A stretch of DNA of 64,000 bases, taken from contig NZ_LNAL01000005.1 of the NCBI RefSeq assembly GCF_001483135.1, positions 186,001 to 250,000 on the forward strand, read 5' to 3'. Positions 25,530 through 34,607 of this stretch are shown here, in pieces. Every line of letters starts with the position of its first letter. The stretch's first letter is position 1. Source of the DNA: Solirubrum puertoriconensis. GTDB taxonomy: Bacteria > Bacteroidota > Bacteroidia > Cytophagales > Hymenobacteraceae. The notes beneath the pieces are model-generated. The model did not search any database, had not been told where the DNA came from, and was given only the letters and a program-made list of their open reading frames with translations. Both the position numbers and the translations under genes were made by a program.

Positions 25530-28500
25530 GTGGAAATACGCCAGTCGAGCTCGGGCCTGCACCTGAGCTGCTCCTGCGACCCCGCGCAGGCGGGTTGGTG
25601 TGAGCCGCAGGTGCAGGTTTTGCTCGCCCTGCTGGCGCGCAAGCCCTGGCGCCTGTTCTTCGACGCTGCCGCCCGCCGGCACTACCTGACTCCCTGCGCC
25701 CGCGATTTCGGCCTGGACGTAAACGGTTCCCTGGAGGAGCACCTGGAGCTTTGCTTTGACGAGACCGAAGGCCTGCGCGTGCGTCCCCGGCAGGCCGGGC
25801 TGTTCGCCGTCAGCGCTGCCGCCAAGCAGGAGCTCATCGGCCAGCTGCTTTCCCCGCCGCGTCCTGCGGCCCCGGCCGAGCAAACCCTCCGGCTGCTGAT
25901 CCTTGGTCGGCACCGCTATTACGGTCACCTGCTGCTGTACCTGGGCGAAGCAGGCCTGAGTTCCACCGGCAAGCTGCGCAACCCAGTAACCCTGCTGAAT
26001 CCCCTGGATGAAGTCTGGCGCCTTGCCGACCCGACGGCTATGAAGTTTTACTCCGGGCTGGCGCGCCTGCAGCAGAACTACGACGACGTCCGCTCGGCCG
26101 CCACCCTTACCGCGCTGCGGGCCGTGGTGCTTAACCCCGAAAACCTGCCGGTGTACGTGCACGACGGCGCAGTGGCGGATAAACCCACGGCCGCGTCCCT
26201 GCAGCCGGTGACGCTGCGCTGCGGGCGGGCGCAGGTGCACCTGCAGGTTGATCAGCGCGGGGAGTTTTACGAAGTCGGCGGCGAGCTGCGGCTGGATGAC
26301 CAGGCCTACCCGCTTACCGAGCTGCGCATCCGCTACGAATACTTCGTGGTCGCCCACGGAGCCTGGCACCTGCTCGACGACCTGGACGTGTGGCGGGTGG
26401 TGGATTTTTTTCAGCGCCGCAACAACACCCTGCTCATCCACCAAAGCAAGTTCGCCGAGTTTCAGGCCGACGTGCTTGCCCGCCTGGAAGATCGGCTTCA
26501 GGTGCGCTACAGCTACGTGCGGCCCGCTACGGCCGAGCAGATCGTCTCCGCCGGCTTTGACGCCCCACCCCAGGGGCTGCTATACCTGACCGATGCGGGC
26601 CCCCACGTGGAGCTGCTGCCGGTTATGCGTTACGGCCCGCGGGAGGTGCCGGTCCTGTCCCACCGGCAGGTTTACGCGACCGACGAGCTGGGCCGGCCCT
26701 TCCTGCTCGCGCGCGACGCAGCTGCCGAAGCCCGCTTTACCGCCGCGCTGCTGCGCCACCTGCCCGATCCCGAGGAGCTGCGCAGCCCGGGCAATGCCTG
26801 GTCCCTGCCCCGCGCTTATCTGCTGCGGGAGGAGTGGTTTATTGCCGCCTTTGAGGAGTGGCAAAAGCTGGACATCACCGTGCTGGGCTTCAACGAGCTG
26901 CGGGGCAACCGCCTGAACCCGCACCGGGCGCAGATTTCCGTGCGCGTAAGCGGGAAAAACGACTGGTTTGACACCGAGCTTAAGGTGCAGTTCGGTCCGC
27001 AGCGGGCCCGGCTGCGGCAGCTGCAGCTGGCCGCGCGCAAACGCAGCCGCTACGTTACCCTCGATGACGGCACCCGCGGCATCCTGCCCGCCGAGTGGCT
27101 GGAAAAGTTTCAGGATTACTTCGCCGCCGGCGAGGTCGTCGACGAGCGCCTGCGCACGCCCAGCGTGAGCTTTGCCACCCTGGCTCGCCTCTACGACGAA
27201 AACCAGCTCGACGCCGCCGCCCGCACGCGGCTGGCCCGCTTCCAGGCCGCCGCGGCCGACTTTACCGGCATTGCCCCGGTGCCCAAGCCCGCGGGGCTGC
27301 AGGCCCAGCTGCGCGACTACCAGCAGCAGGGCTTGCGCTGGCTGAGCTTTCTGGCCGAGTTTGGGTTCGGGGGCTGCCTGGCCGACGACATGGGCCTGGG
27401 TAAAACCCTGCAGGTGCTGGCCTTACTGCAGCACCGCCGCGAGCAGCCCGGCGCCGAAAACCGCGGCCCCAGCCTGGTGGTGGTGCCCACCTCCCTGCTG
27501 TTTAACTGGCAGGCCGAGGCGGCCCGGTTTACTCCCCACCTGCGGGTGCTGGCGCTGCACGGGCAGCGCCGCCCCGGCGCTAATGCCTTGGCCGCCGCCG
27601 ACCTGGTGCTGACCACCTACAACACCCTGGTTTCGGACATCAATTGGCTGCGCCGCTGCGCCTTCGACTACGTCGTGCTCGACGAGGCGCAGGCCATCAA
27701 GAACCCCGACTCCCAGCGCTACAAAGCCGCCTGCCTGCTCACGGCCCGGCAGCGGCTGGTGCTCACCGGCACCCCGGTGGAAAACCAAACCCTGGACCTG
27801 CACGCCCTGCTTTCCTTTGCCTGCCCCGGCCTGCTGGGTTCCCGCGCTTACTTCCGCGACCATTACCTGCTGCCCATCGACAAGTTCGAGGACGAGGCCC
27901 GCGCCCGCGAGCTGCAGCTTAAAATCAAACCCTTCGTGCTACGGCGCACCAAAGCCCAGGTGCTCACCCAGCTGCCCGCCAAAACGGAAATCACCCTGTA
28001 CTGCGAGCTGGGCGCCGGGCAGCGCCACCTCTACGACGCCTGCCGGGCCGCCGTGCGCGCCCGCCTGCTGGGCCAGCTGGAAGAAGCCCCGGGGCGGCAA
28101 GGCCTGCACCTGCTGCGCGGGCTCACCCGCCTGCGCCAGCTCTGCAACTCCCCGGCTCTGCTGCCCGACGAGGAAAGCTACGGCGTTGAGTCCGCCAAGC
28201 TGCAGGTGCTGCTCGAGGAGCTCACGCAGCGCACCCCGCACCACAAGGTGCTGGTATTCTCCCAGTTCGTGGGCATGCTGGAGCTGATCCGCCCCGAGCT
28301 TGACGCCTGCGGCATCCGCTACGCCTTGCTTACCGGCCGGACCCGAGACCGGGCCGCGGTGGTCAGCGCCTTCCAGGAAGACGAGGCCGTGCGCGTGCTG
28401 CTGGTTTCCCTCAAGGCCGGCGGGGTGGGCCTTAACCTCACCGCGGCCGACTACGTGTACCTGGTTGACCCCTGGTGGAATCCGGCCGTGGAAAACCAGG

Positions 28501-28694
28501 CCATTGACCGCAGCCACCGCCTGGGTCAGACCCGCAAGGTGGTGGCCGTGCGGCTAATCTGCCCCGGCACGGTGGAGGAGAAAATGCAGGAGCTGCAGCA
28601 GGGCAAGCGCGCCCTGGCCAGCGAGCTTATCCAGACGGACGCCGCGCTGCTCAAGCACTTAAGCCGGGAGGACCTGCTGCAGCTGCTGAGCTGA
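25530..28694 (+). CDS. SNF2-family DNA-dependent ATPase/helicase
   Basis: 1054 residues from a GTG at 25530. Near residue 10 is a SWIM-like zinc-finger remnant (CSC then CEP, with the last histidine missing). A long family-specific middle follows. The SNF2 ATPase has DDMGLGKT near residue 617 (Walker A), LDEAQAIK near 716 (Walker B) and LTGTPVEN. The helicase C domain has VLVFSQFVGM near 906, LKAGGVGLNL and the arginine-rich QAIDRSHRLGQ. Such proteins translocate on DNA and remodel nucleoprotein; the exact role in bacteria is mostly unknown. The natural protein probably starts upstream of the in-frame TAG at 25467. Confidence 0.88.
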   Translation: MEIRQSSSGLHLSCSCDPAQAGWCEPQVQVLLALLARKPWRLFFDAAARRHYLTPCARDFGLDVNGSLEEHLELCFDETEGLRVRPRQAGLFAVSAAAKQELIGQLLSPPRPAAPAEQTLRLLILGRHRYYGHLLLYLGEAGLSSTGKLRNPVTLLNPLDEVWRLADPTAMKFYSGLARLQQNYDDVRSAATLTALRAVVLNPENLPVYVHDGAVADKPTAASLQPVTLRCGRAQVHLQVDQRGEFYEVGGELRLDDQAYPLTELRIRYEYFVVAHGAWHLLDDLDVWRVVDFFQRRNNTLLIHQSKFAEFQADVLARLEDRLQVRYSYVRPATAEQIVSAGFDAPPQGLLYLTDAGPHVELLPVMRYGPREVPVLSHRQVYATDELGRPFLLARDAAAEARFTAALLRHLPDPEELRSPGNAWSLPRAYLLREEWFIAAFEEWQKLDITVLGFNELRGNRLNPHRAQISVRVSGKNDWFDTELKVQFGPQRARLRQLQLAARKRSRYVTLDDGTRGILPAEWLEKFQDYFAAGEVVDERLRTPSVSFATLARLYDENQLDAAARTRLARFQAAAADFTGIAPVPKPAGLQAQLRDYQQQGLRWLSFLAEFGFGGCLADDMGLGKTLQVLALLQHRREQPGAENRGPSLVVVPTSLLFNWQAEAARFTPHLRVLALHGQRRPGANALAAADLVLTTYNTLVSDINWLRRCAFDYVVLDEAQAIKNPDSQRYKAACLLTARQRLVLTGTPVENQTLDLHALLSFACPGLLGSRAYFRDHYLLPIDKFEDEARARELQLKIKPFVLRRTKAQVLTQLPAKTEITLYCELGAGQRHLYDACRAAVRARLLGQLEEAPGRQGLHLLRGLTRLRQLCNSPALLPDEESYGVESAKLQVLLEELTQRTPHHKVLVFSQFVGMLELIRPELDACGIRYALLTGRTRDRAAVVSAFQEDEAVRVLLVSLKAGGVGLNLTAADYVYLVDPWWNPAVENQAIDRSHRLGQTRKVVAVRLICPGTVEEKMQELQQGKRALASELIQTDAALLKHLSREDLLQLLS

Positions 28695-28748
28695 CGCTGC
28701 TGCCCGCCCGGCGTTGTACTTTCGGGCCGGTTAACCCTTTCTTGCTGC

Positions 28749-29468
28749 ATGCTGCTAATCCCGGGCTCTCCGCTTTCCCCAGCTTCGGAACACCCCCTCG
28801 ACAACCCCATCTGGCACGCCCTGCGCACCGGCAACCAGGCCCTGACCCGGGGCGACGAGTCGGTGCTGGTATTTCCCCGCGACGTGGGTGCCTTTGCCGG
28901 GCTGGCTGAGTACACGCCCGCTAACTTAGGCCGCCTGCACGAGCTCACCCCGGCGGGGGAAGTTGTCATCCTGTTCACGCCGGCAGCCATCGCCCCGCCC
29001 GCGGGCTGGCGGGTCAATCTGCACCGGGACTTGCTGCAGCTGGTATATCCGCACGCCGCCGCGCCGGTCGCGCCGGCAGATCACCTTGTGGCCCTCGGGG
29101 AGGCGGACGTACCTGCCATGCTGGCTTTGACGGCCCTGACCAAGCCGGGCCCCTTTCTCTCCCGCACCATTGACTTTGGCGGCTACTACGGCGTAAAGCA
29201 CGGGGGCGAGCTGGTGGCCATGGCCGGACAGCGGCTGCAGCCATCGCCCTACACCGAAGTCAGCGCCGTGTGCACCCACCCCGACTACCTGGGCCGCGGC
29301 TACGCCGGGCAGCTGGTATGCTACCAGCTCGTCCGCATCCTCGCCCAGGGGCGTGTACCCTTCCTCCACCTGTACGAGGACAACACCCCGGCTTACCGGC
29401 TCTACCTTAAGCTTGGCTTTGTCCGGCGCGGGCTGCTGCAGGTGTACGTGCTGGAAAAACTGGCTTAG
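28749..29468 (+). CDS. GNAT-family N-acetyltransferase
   Basis: 239 residues. The N-terminal half is divergent. The C-terminal half has the GNAT core with SAVCTHPDYLGRGYAGQLV (acetyl-CoA pyrophosphate loop as GRGYAG) and HLYEDNTPAYRLYLKLGF. It resembles the FR47-like subgroup acting on small molecules or amino groups; the substrate is unknown. It follows the helicase by 54 bp and converges with the serine hydrolase gene. Confidence 0.85.
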   Translation: MLLIPGSPLSPASEHPLDNPIWHALRTGNQALTRGDESVLVFPRDVGAFAGLAEYTPANLGRLHELTPAGEVVILFTPAAIAPPAGWRVNLHRDLLQLVYPHAAAPVAPADHLVALGEADVPAMLALTALTKPGPFLSRTIDFGGYYGVKHGGELVAMAGQRLQPSPYTEVSAVCTHPDYLGRGYAGQLVCYQLVRILAQGRVPFLHLYEDNTPAYRLYLKLGFVRRGLLQVYVLEKLA

Positions 29469-29500
29469 CTGCGGCAGTCGCGGCTGAGAAATATCGGGCT

Positions 29501-30604
29501 TCAGGGCGCAGCAAGTCGCTGCTGCAGGCCCTCGGCCACTTTCCGGCTCCAGGCCTCCCCGTTGGGGTCGCCGGCATTGGATAGCACCGCAATGGTGTAC
29601 TCGCCCGCCAGGATCAGGTGGCTGTTGTGGCCGAGCCAGTCCTCCACCCCGCTGTGGCGCAGCTCTACGGTTTGCCCGCCGCGGGTGAGCACTACCCAGC
29701 CGTAGCCGTAAAATACCTCCCGCTCGCCTTCCCGCCGCACCGGCACGGCCGGCGCCCACAGCTGCCGCAGACTGCCTTCCCCCAGCAGCTGCCGGCCGCG
29801 CAGTGCGCTAATCCAGCGCAGCAGATCCCGGGCGGTGCTGTACATGCCCGTGGCACCCCGGTAGCCGTAGTTGGCTTGGCTCTGCCCCTGGCGGTACACC
29901 CGCGAATCAACCCGGCGGGTGCGCTGCTCATCCAAGACCGGGGCCAGCTTAAGGTCAGGCGGCAGCGGCTCGCCCCAGAAGCCGGTTTGCCGGAGCCCCG
30001 CGGGCTCGAGCAGCTGGGTTCGCAGGTACTGCTCGTAGGGCATGCCCGCCGCTTTTTCCACCGCCAGCGCCAGCAGGGCATAGCCGTCGCTGGAGTATCG
30101 GTATCCCTTACCCGGAGCAGCGCTGAGGGGCTGGCGCAGGATGGCGCGCACAGCCCGGTTGAAGTCAGTTTCCCCGTCCGCGGAATAACGGTCTGCCAGG
30201 CCCGCGGTGTGAGTCAGCAGCTGATGCAGGGTGATGCGGCGCTTGTCGGCCGGTACCGCCGCAAAAAACCGCGGCAGCGAGTCCTGCACCTGCAGCCGGC
30301 CCTGCTCGGCCAGCTTCAGCACCGCGGCAGCGGCAAACTGCTTGCTCAACGAGCCTAGCCAGTAGGCCCGGACGGGCCGCGTGGCCGCGCCGGTGGTTGC
30401 CTCCTGCTCCAGCAGAACCTCTGCGCCGCGGGCTACCAGCACCGCGCCGCTAAATCCCTGCCGAGCCTGCTGCTCTACGTAGGCGGCGAGCCCCTCCGGC
30501 TGAGCCGCCGCGGTCCTCGGCGCTGACCCGGCGGCCGTAGCCGCGGGTTGATCGGCGGCAGGCGAGAGCGCAACCAAGAAAGCAAGCAGGTAAGGCATCA
30601 GCAT
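29501..30604 (-). CDS. Serine hydrolase, class C beta-lactamase fold
   Basis: 367 residues with a signal peptide. The nucleophile motif SLSKQF (SxxK) is near residue 87. The tyrosine motif reads YSS instead of the usual YxN, and the third element is HSG (HxG) in LRHSGVEDW. Members are esterases, D-aminopeptidases or peptidoglycan-active enzymes, and few are true beta-lactamases. An ATG two codons downstream (30598) is an equally good start. Confidence 0.85.
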   Translation of the reverse strand: MLMPYLLAFLVALSPAADQPAATAAGSAPRTAAAQPEGLAAYVEQQARQGFSGAVLVARGAEVLLEQEATTGAATRPVRAYWLGSLSKQFAAAAVLKLAEQGRLQVQDSLPRFFAAVPADKRRITLHQLLTHTAGLADRYSADGETDFNRAVRAILRQPLSAAPGKGYRYSSDGYALLALAVEKAAGMPYEQYLRTQLLEPAGLRQTGFWGEPLPPDLKLAPVLDEQRTRRVDSRVYRQGQSQANYGYRGATGMYSTARDLLRWISALRGRQLLGEGSLRQLWAPAVPVRREGEREVFYGYGWVVLTRGGQTVELRHSGVEDWLGHNSHLILAGEYTIAVLSNAGDPNGEAWSRKVAEGLQQRLAAP

Positions 30605-30792
30605 AAGGCCGGTGGTTACAATTAAGCCTCCAAGTTAATCAGCCGCGGTGGGTTGAGCTTTTGAATACTGTCTATCGGGCCCTTCAGGTGCTAGATACCG
30701 GCCCATTTAGCGGTAAGGCTTTATGTCCGAGCTGATTGGCTGGCTGCGCCCTCAAAGCTGGGGATTAGCGCGGGCGGGATCCCACATTATTA
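30605..30792. other. Non-coding stretch upstream of the iron-uptake operon
   Basis: This is the left part of the 325-bp divergent gap between the serine hydrolase and TonB receptor genes. No ORF or RNA gene was recognised. A promoter for the serine hydrolase is expected here, but no convincing element was found. Confidence 0.5.
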
Positions 30793-30831
30793 TTTGGACT
30801 AATTCTAAATTTAATTTGGAACGAGTCTAAG
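30793..30831. promoter_or_regulatory. Tandem Fur-like metal boxes
   Basis: Two 17-bp boxes, TTTGGACTAATTCTAAA (30793-30809) and TTTGGAACGAGTCTAAG (30815-30831), are repeated 22 bp apart, about two helical turns. The first is a near-palindrome whose half-sites approach TTTAGAAT, similar to Fur-family operators. The second covers the -33 element. The downstream receptor operon makes iron repression likely; assignment to Fur is inference. Confidence 0.5.
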
Positions 30832-30846
30832 TAAGCTCCACTTTTG
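30815..30846 (+). promoter_or_regulatory. Promoter of the TonB receptor operon
   Basis: TTTG (30815-30818), 20 bp spacer, CACTTTTG (30839-30846), one mismatch to TAnnTTTG. Transcription should start near 30852, just before the leader hairpins. Confidence 0.55.
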
Positions 30847-30854
30847 CAAAAAAA

Positions 30855-30900
30855 GAGCCCCGTAGTTGGCGCTACGGGGCTCACCCGGGGAAACCCGGGT
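30855..30900 (+). other. Two-hairpin leader RNA
   Basis: The first hairpin is a perfect 11-bp stem GAGCCCCGTAG / CTACGGGGCTC (30855-30865 / 30872-30882). The second follows with no gap: 7-bp ACCCGGG / CCCGGGT closed by a GAAA tetraloop (30883-30900). Both lie in the predicted leader of the receptor mRNA, 30 nt before the ATG. On the opposite strand the first hairpin is followed by a T run and could also terminate antisense transcription. Confidence 0.65.
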
Positions 30901-30929
30901 CGCTTTCAAACAGGGACGTTTAAAAAGCA

Positions 30930-33263
30930 ATGCAAATTCGGAAAAATTTGCTGCTGGTAGTACTGTATACCTACAGTATTGTGGCCAGCGCGCAAAACCT
31001 TGGGTTGGTCCGAGGAACGCTCAAGGACAAATTCGGCGCGGTAGTGCCTTCGCTTACCGTAAGGCTGGAAGGTACACCGCTGGGAGCGGTAACCGACGCG
31101 GCCGGCGGTTTTGCCATCCGCAACGTTCCGCCGGCCTCGTACACGCTGGTGGTTACCGGCATCGGCTACAAGCCGCTGCAACGCACCGTTGCGGTGGCGG
31201 CCGGGCAGGAAACGGTGGTTGCCTTAACGGTGGAGGAGGCCTCGGTGGATATTGCCGGGGTAACGGTGGTGGGCCGCTCGGCGGTGCAGGAAACCAACCG
31301 GCAGGCGTTCAACGTGACGGCCGTTGATGCCAAGCAGCTGTACAACACCACGCTGGACCTGGCCGGCGCGCTCGACCGCGTGGCCGGCATTCGGGTGCGG
31401 GAGTCGGGCGGCGTGGGCTCCAACTTCAACCTGTCGCTCAACGGCTTCTCGGGCAACCACGTCCGCTACTTCATCGACGGCATCCCGATGGATGGCTTTG
31501 GGTCGTCGTTCCAGATCAACAACATCCCGATCAACGCGGCCGAGCGCATTGAAGTGTACAAGGGCGTGGTGCCTATCTGGCTCGGCTCCGATGCCCTAGG
31601 TGGCGCCATCAACATTGTAACCGGCAACCGGCAGCGCAACTACGTCGATGCCTCCTATTCCTTCGGCTCGTTCAACACGCACCGCAGCGTCGTGAATGCG
31701 GCCGCAACCTCGCGCAGTGGCCTGACGGCGCAGATCAGCGCGTTTCAAAATTACTCCGACAACAACTACCGGGTGAAGGTAGACGCAGCCGACATCAACA
31801 CCGGCGCCTACGAACCTGGCAAGCGTGTGCGACGCTTTCACGATACCTACCACAACGAAACGCTGATTGCCAACGTGGGCGTGGTGGACAAGCGCTTCGC
31901 CGATAAGCTGTTGCTGGGCGTGACCGTCGGGAAAAATTACAAGGAAATCCAGACCGGGGCGCGCATGGTATCGGTGTTTGGGGGCTGGCACCGCCGCGGC
32001 AACATCCTGATGCCTACCCTCAAGTACAAAAAGGAGAACCTGGTGAAGGGTCTCGATGTGACCCTCAACGCCAACTACAACCTGGGCAGCGAGCAGAACA
32101 TCGACACGATGAACGTGCGCTACGACTGGCTGGGCAACTACAAGCGCATTGGCACCAGCGGCGAACGGTCGCGGAGCCTGTACAAGTACCGCAACAACAA
32201 CGGCCTGGCCACGGCCATGCTTAACTACCGCCTGGGTGAGCACCATGCCCTGGCGCTGAGCAACGTCTTCAATACCTTCAACCGCAAGGGCGCCGACGCC
32301 CTGAACCCGGCGGTGGTGGATCAGCCCCTGAAAACGCAGAAGAACGTACTGGGGCTGGGCTACTCCTACAACGTCAGCGACGACTGGAGCGCGTCGGTGT
32401 TCGGCAAGCACATCACGCAGCACAACGTGGTGGGGGCGGGCGCCGGCAAGGCTACCACCAACAAGCTCGGCTACGGCGTGGCGGCCACGTACTTTGTGCG
32501 GCCCGAGCTGCAGCTGAAAGGCTCCTACGAGCTAACGAACCGCATGCCGGAGGCGCAGGAGATTTTCGGCGACGTGGAAAACCAGGAGGGCAACCCCGGC
32601 CTGCGCCCCGAAAAAAGCAACAACGTCAACCTGGGGCTGAGCTACAACTACGCCATCGGCCCCGACGACCGCCTGCTGGTAACGGCCAACGCGGTGTACC
32701 GGCACTCGAGCAACTTCATTTACAACCGCCTGAACAATAATCAGTCGCGGCTGGTGGCTGATAACCGCGAAGGCGTACGTACGGTGGGCGCCGATGCGGA
32801 GGTGCGCTACTCGCACAAAACCCGGTTTTCGGCCGGGGCCACGCTTACCTACCAGTACCTGCAAAACATGCAGCGGTACGAGCCGGGCTACACGGGCGTG
32901 AGCCCGGTGTACCACGACCAGTTGCCGAACATTCCTTACCTGTTCGGCAACGCCGATGCCTCGTTTCTGCTGCCCGAATTCGGCGGCAGCGGCAACAGCC
33001 TCAGCATGGGCTACAACCTGCAGTACGTGCACGAATTCTACCTGTACTGGCCCAGCCGCGGCGGCGACAAGCTCAACATTTCGCAGCAGCTAAGCCACGA
33101 CCTGAACGTGGTGTACAGCCTGAAAAACGGCCGCTACAACCTCGGGCTCGAGGGCCGCAACCTCGCCAATGCCCTGCTCTACGACAACTTCAGCCTGCAG
33201 AAGCCTGGGCGTGCTTTCTACGTCAACTTCCGCTGCTTCTTCAACAAAACCACCAACCGGTAG
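30930..33263 (+). CDS. TonB-dependent outer-membrane receptor (XusA-like, xenosiderophore)
   Basis: 777 residues. A signal peptide (LLLVVLYTYSIVASAQ) is followed by a CarboxypepD_reg-like beta-sandwich (residues about 25-110) and a plug domain (VAGIRVRESGGVG, IEVYKGVVP). A 22-strand barrel ends in an aromatic residue pattern (FYVNFRCFF). The next gene encodes a DUF4374 lipoprotein and the operon ends with a PepSY reductase. That is the order of Bacteroides XusA-XusB-XusC, which takes up siderophores made by other bacteria. The substrate here is inferred, not shown. Confidence 0.85.
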   Translation: MQIRKNLLLVVLYTYSIVASAQNLGLVRGTLKDKFGAVVPSLTVRLEGTPLGAVTDAAGGFAIRNVPPASYTLVVTGIGYKPLQRTVAVAAGQETVVALTVEEASVDIAGVTVVGRSAVQETNRQAFNVTAVDAKQLYNTTLDLAGALDRVAGIRVRESGGVGSNFNLSLNGFSGNHVRYFIDGIPMDGFGSSFQINNIPINAAERIEVYKGVVPIWLGSDALGGAINIVTGNRQRNYVDASYSFGSFNTHRSVVNAAATSRSGLTAQISAFQNYSDNNYRVKVDAADINTGAYEPGKRVRRFHDTYHNETLIANVGVVDKRFADKLLLGVTVGKNYKEIQTGARMVSVFGGWHRRGNILMPTLKYKKENLVKGLDVTLNANYNLGSEQNIDTMNVRYDWLGNYKRIGTSGERSRSLYKYRNNNGLATAMLNYRLGEHHALALSNVFNTFNRKGADALNPAVVDQPLKTQKNVLGLGYSYNVSDDWSASVFGKHITQHNVVGAGAGKATTNKLGYGVAATYFVRPELQLKGSYELTNRMPEAQEIFGDVENQEGNPGLRPEKSNNVNLGLSYNYAIGPDDRLLVTANAVYRHSSNFIYNRLNNNQSRLVADNREGVRTVGADAEVRYSHKTRFSAGATLTYQYLQNMQRYEPGYTGVSPVYHDQLPNIPYLFGNADASFLLPEFGGSGNSLSMGYNLQYVHEFYLYWPSRGGDKLNISQQLSHDLNVVYSLKNGRYNLGLEGRNLANALLYDNFSLQKPGRAFYVNFRCFFNKTTNR

Positions 33264-33271
33264 CCACCCCC

Positions 33272-34486
33272 ATGAAGCTCAGAACTACCCTTGCCGCGCT
33301 GTGCGCCGCGGCCGCTTTAACCGCCTGCGACAACAACGACACCGCCACCACGCCCGACAACGCGGGTAACTACATTCTGACGGTGACGCCGGCCGCCTCC
33401 ACCGGCGTGGCCGACTACCTGCTGAACGCCCGCACGCTGGAATCGGGCACTATCTCGACGGCGGGCAACGGCATTGAGCAGGACGGCACCTACCGCTACT
33501 ATGTAACGCACAACAACAAGTTCTTCAGCATGCTCTACGGGCAGGGCAACCCCGGCGCCGTAACGGCCTACGGCAACCAGGGCGGCAAGCTCACGCGCCT
33601 CACCAACTTCCAGACGGAAACGGTTCAGGCCTTTGCGCCGGTGCAGAACGACTTGCTGCTGTTCAAGATTTCGCGCAGCCTGGCCTCGCCTACCTCCAGC
33701 TGGTACAAGGTGAACACCAACAGCCTGCTGATTTCGGCCGAAGGCAGCACCAACACGCTGAACCTGACGCGCAACGGCGAGCTGGCGCATTTCAGCTGGC
33801 TAAAGCAGGTGGGCAACAACGTGTTTGCGCCGTACTTCTGCATCAACGACAACCGCTTTAACACCGCCTACCCCGACAGCGCCTGGATTGCGGTGTACAA
33901 CTACGCCGACATGCGGGTGGAGAAGATCATTCGCGACAACCGCACGAGCTTTATCGGCCGCTACTTCACCGACGGCCTCTCGGTGGTAGAAAACGGCGAC
34001 GTGTACGCGTTTTCGGCGGCTGTGGCCGCTACCGGCGGCATGCTCAGCTCCACCAAGCCCTCGGCCATTACGCGCATCAAGGCGGGCACCACCGAGTTCG
34101 ACCAGTCGTACTACCTGAACTTCGAGTCGATCAGCGGCGGGATGAACATCACCAACTGGCTGTACCTCGGCAATAATACCTACCTGGTGGGCGCCACCAC
34201 GCGGGCCGAGAAGGGCGCGTACGTGGCCGGCCTGAACGTGGGCATCCTGAACGTGGCCGACAAAACCTTTGCCCCCGTAGCCGGGCTGCCGGCCAAGGCC
34301 GATATCCTGAGCCTGACCACCAACAACTACACCCCGAAAGACGGCCGCACCGCCTACCTAGGCGTGAACCTGAAGGACGGCACCAGCTACGTGTACAAGA
34401 TCGACGCCAGCACCAAAACGGCCACGCAAGGCCTGAAAGTAGAAGGCGGCACCATTACGGCGGTGCAGTACCTGGCCGGCGAGTAA
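33272..34486 (+). CDS. DUF4374 surface lipoprotein (XusB-like siderophore-binding)
   Basis: 404 residues with a lipobox (ALTAC near residue 18). The body is a repetitive beta-propeller of the DUF4374 family (ISGGMNITNWLYLGNN, TPKDGRTAYLGVNLKDG). In Bacteroides the homologue XusB is an exposed lipoprotein that captures ferric enterobactin-type siderophores for its partner receptor. Only 8 bp separate it from the receptor gene, so the two should be co-expressed. Confidence 0.85.
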   Translation: MKLRTTLAALCAAAALTACDNNDTATTPDNAGNYILTVTPAASTGVADYLLNARTLESGTISTAGNGIEQDGTYRYYVTHNNKFFSMLYGQGNPGAVTAYGNQGGKLTRLTNFQTETVQAFAPVQNDLLLFKISRSLASPTSSWYKVNTNSLLISAEGSTNTLNLTRNGELAHFSWLKQVGNNVFAPYFCINDNRFNTAYPDSAWIAVYNYADMRVEKIIRDNRTSFIGRYFTDGLSVVENGDVYAFSAAVAATGGMLSSTKPSAITRIKAGTTEFDQSYYLNFESISGGMNITNWLYLGNNTYLVGATTRAEKGAYVAGLNVGILNVADKTFAPVAGLPAKADILSLTTNNYTPKDGRTAYLGVNLKDGTSYVYKIDASTKTATQGLKVEGGTITAVQYLAGE

Positions 34487-34496
34487 GCTCTCGGCA

Positions 34497-34532
34497 GCCC
34501 CGGCCAGCCGCTGCGTAGCCGCCGGCCGGGGC
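34497..34532 (+). other. Intercistronic GC hairpin
   Basis: A perfect 9-bp stem GCCCCGGCC / GGCCGGGGC lies just after the DUF4374 stop, without a T tract, in the 121-bp gap before the DUF4198 gene. It could stabilise the upstream message or attenuate downstream expression. Confidence 0.5.
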
Positions 34533-34607
34533 CTGCTGCTCGCAAACAACGCCCGGCCTCCGCGGAGCCGCGCCCCCAAACAACTAGTAACCAACAGCAC
34601 GCAACAG

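Noticed and set aside
29501-30604. Serine hydrolase as antibiotic-resistance beta-lactamase
   Set aside because: SxxK is shared by many esterases and peptidases, the YxN motif is changed to YSS, and there is no ampR-like neighbour.
30855-30882. Hairpin as simple terminator of a minus-strand gene
   Set aside because: The minus strand has no gene to the right that would end here; the only upstream transcript is the plus-strand receptor operon. Blocking of antisense transcription remains possible.
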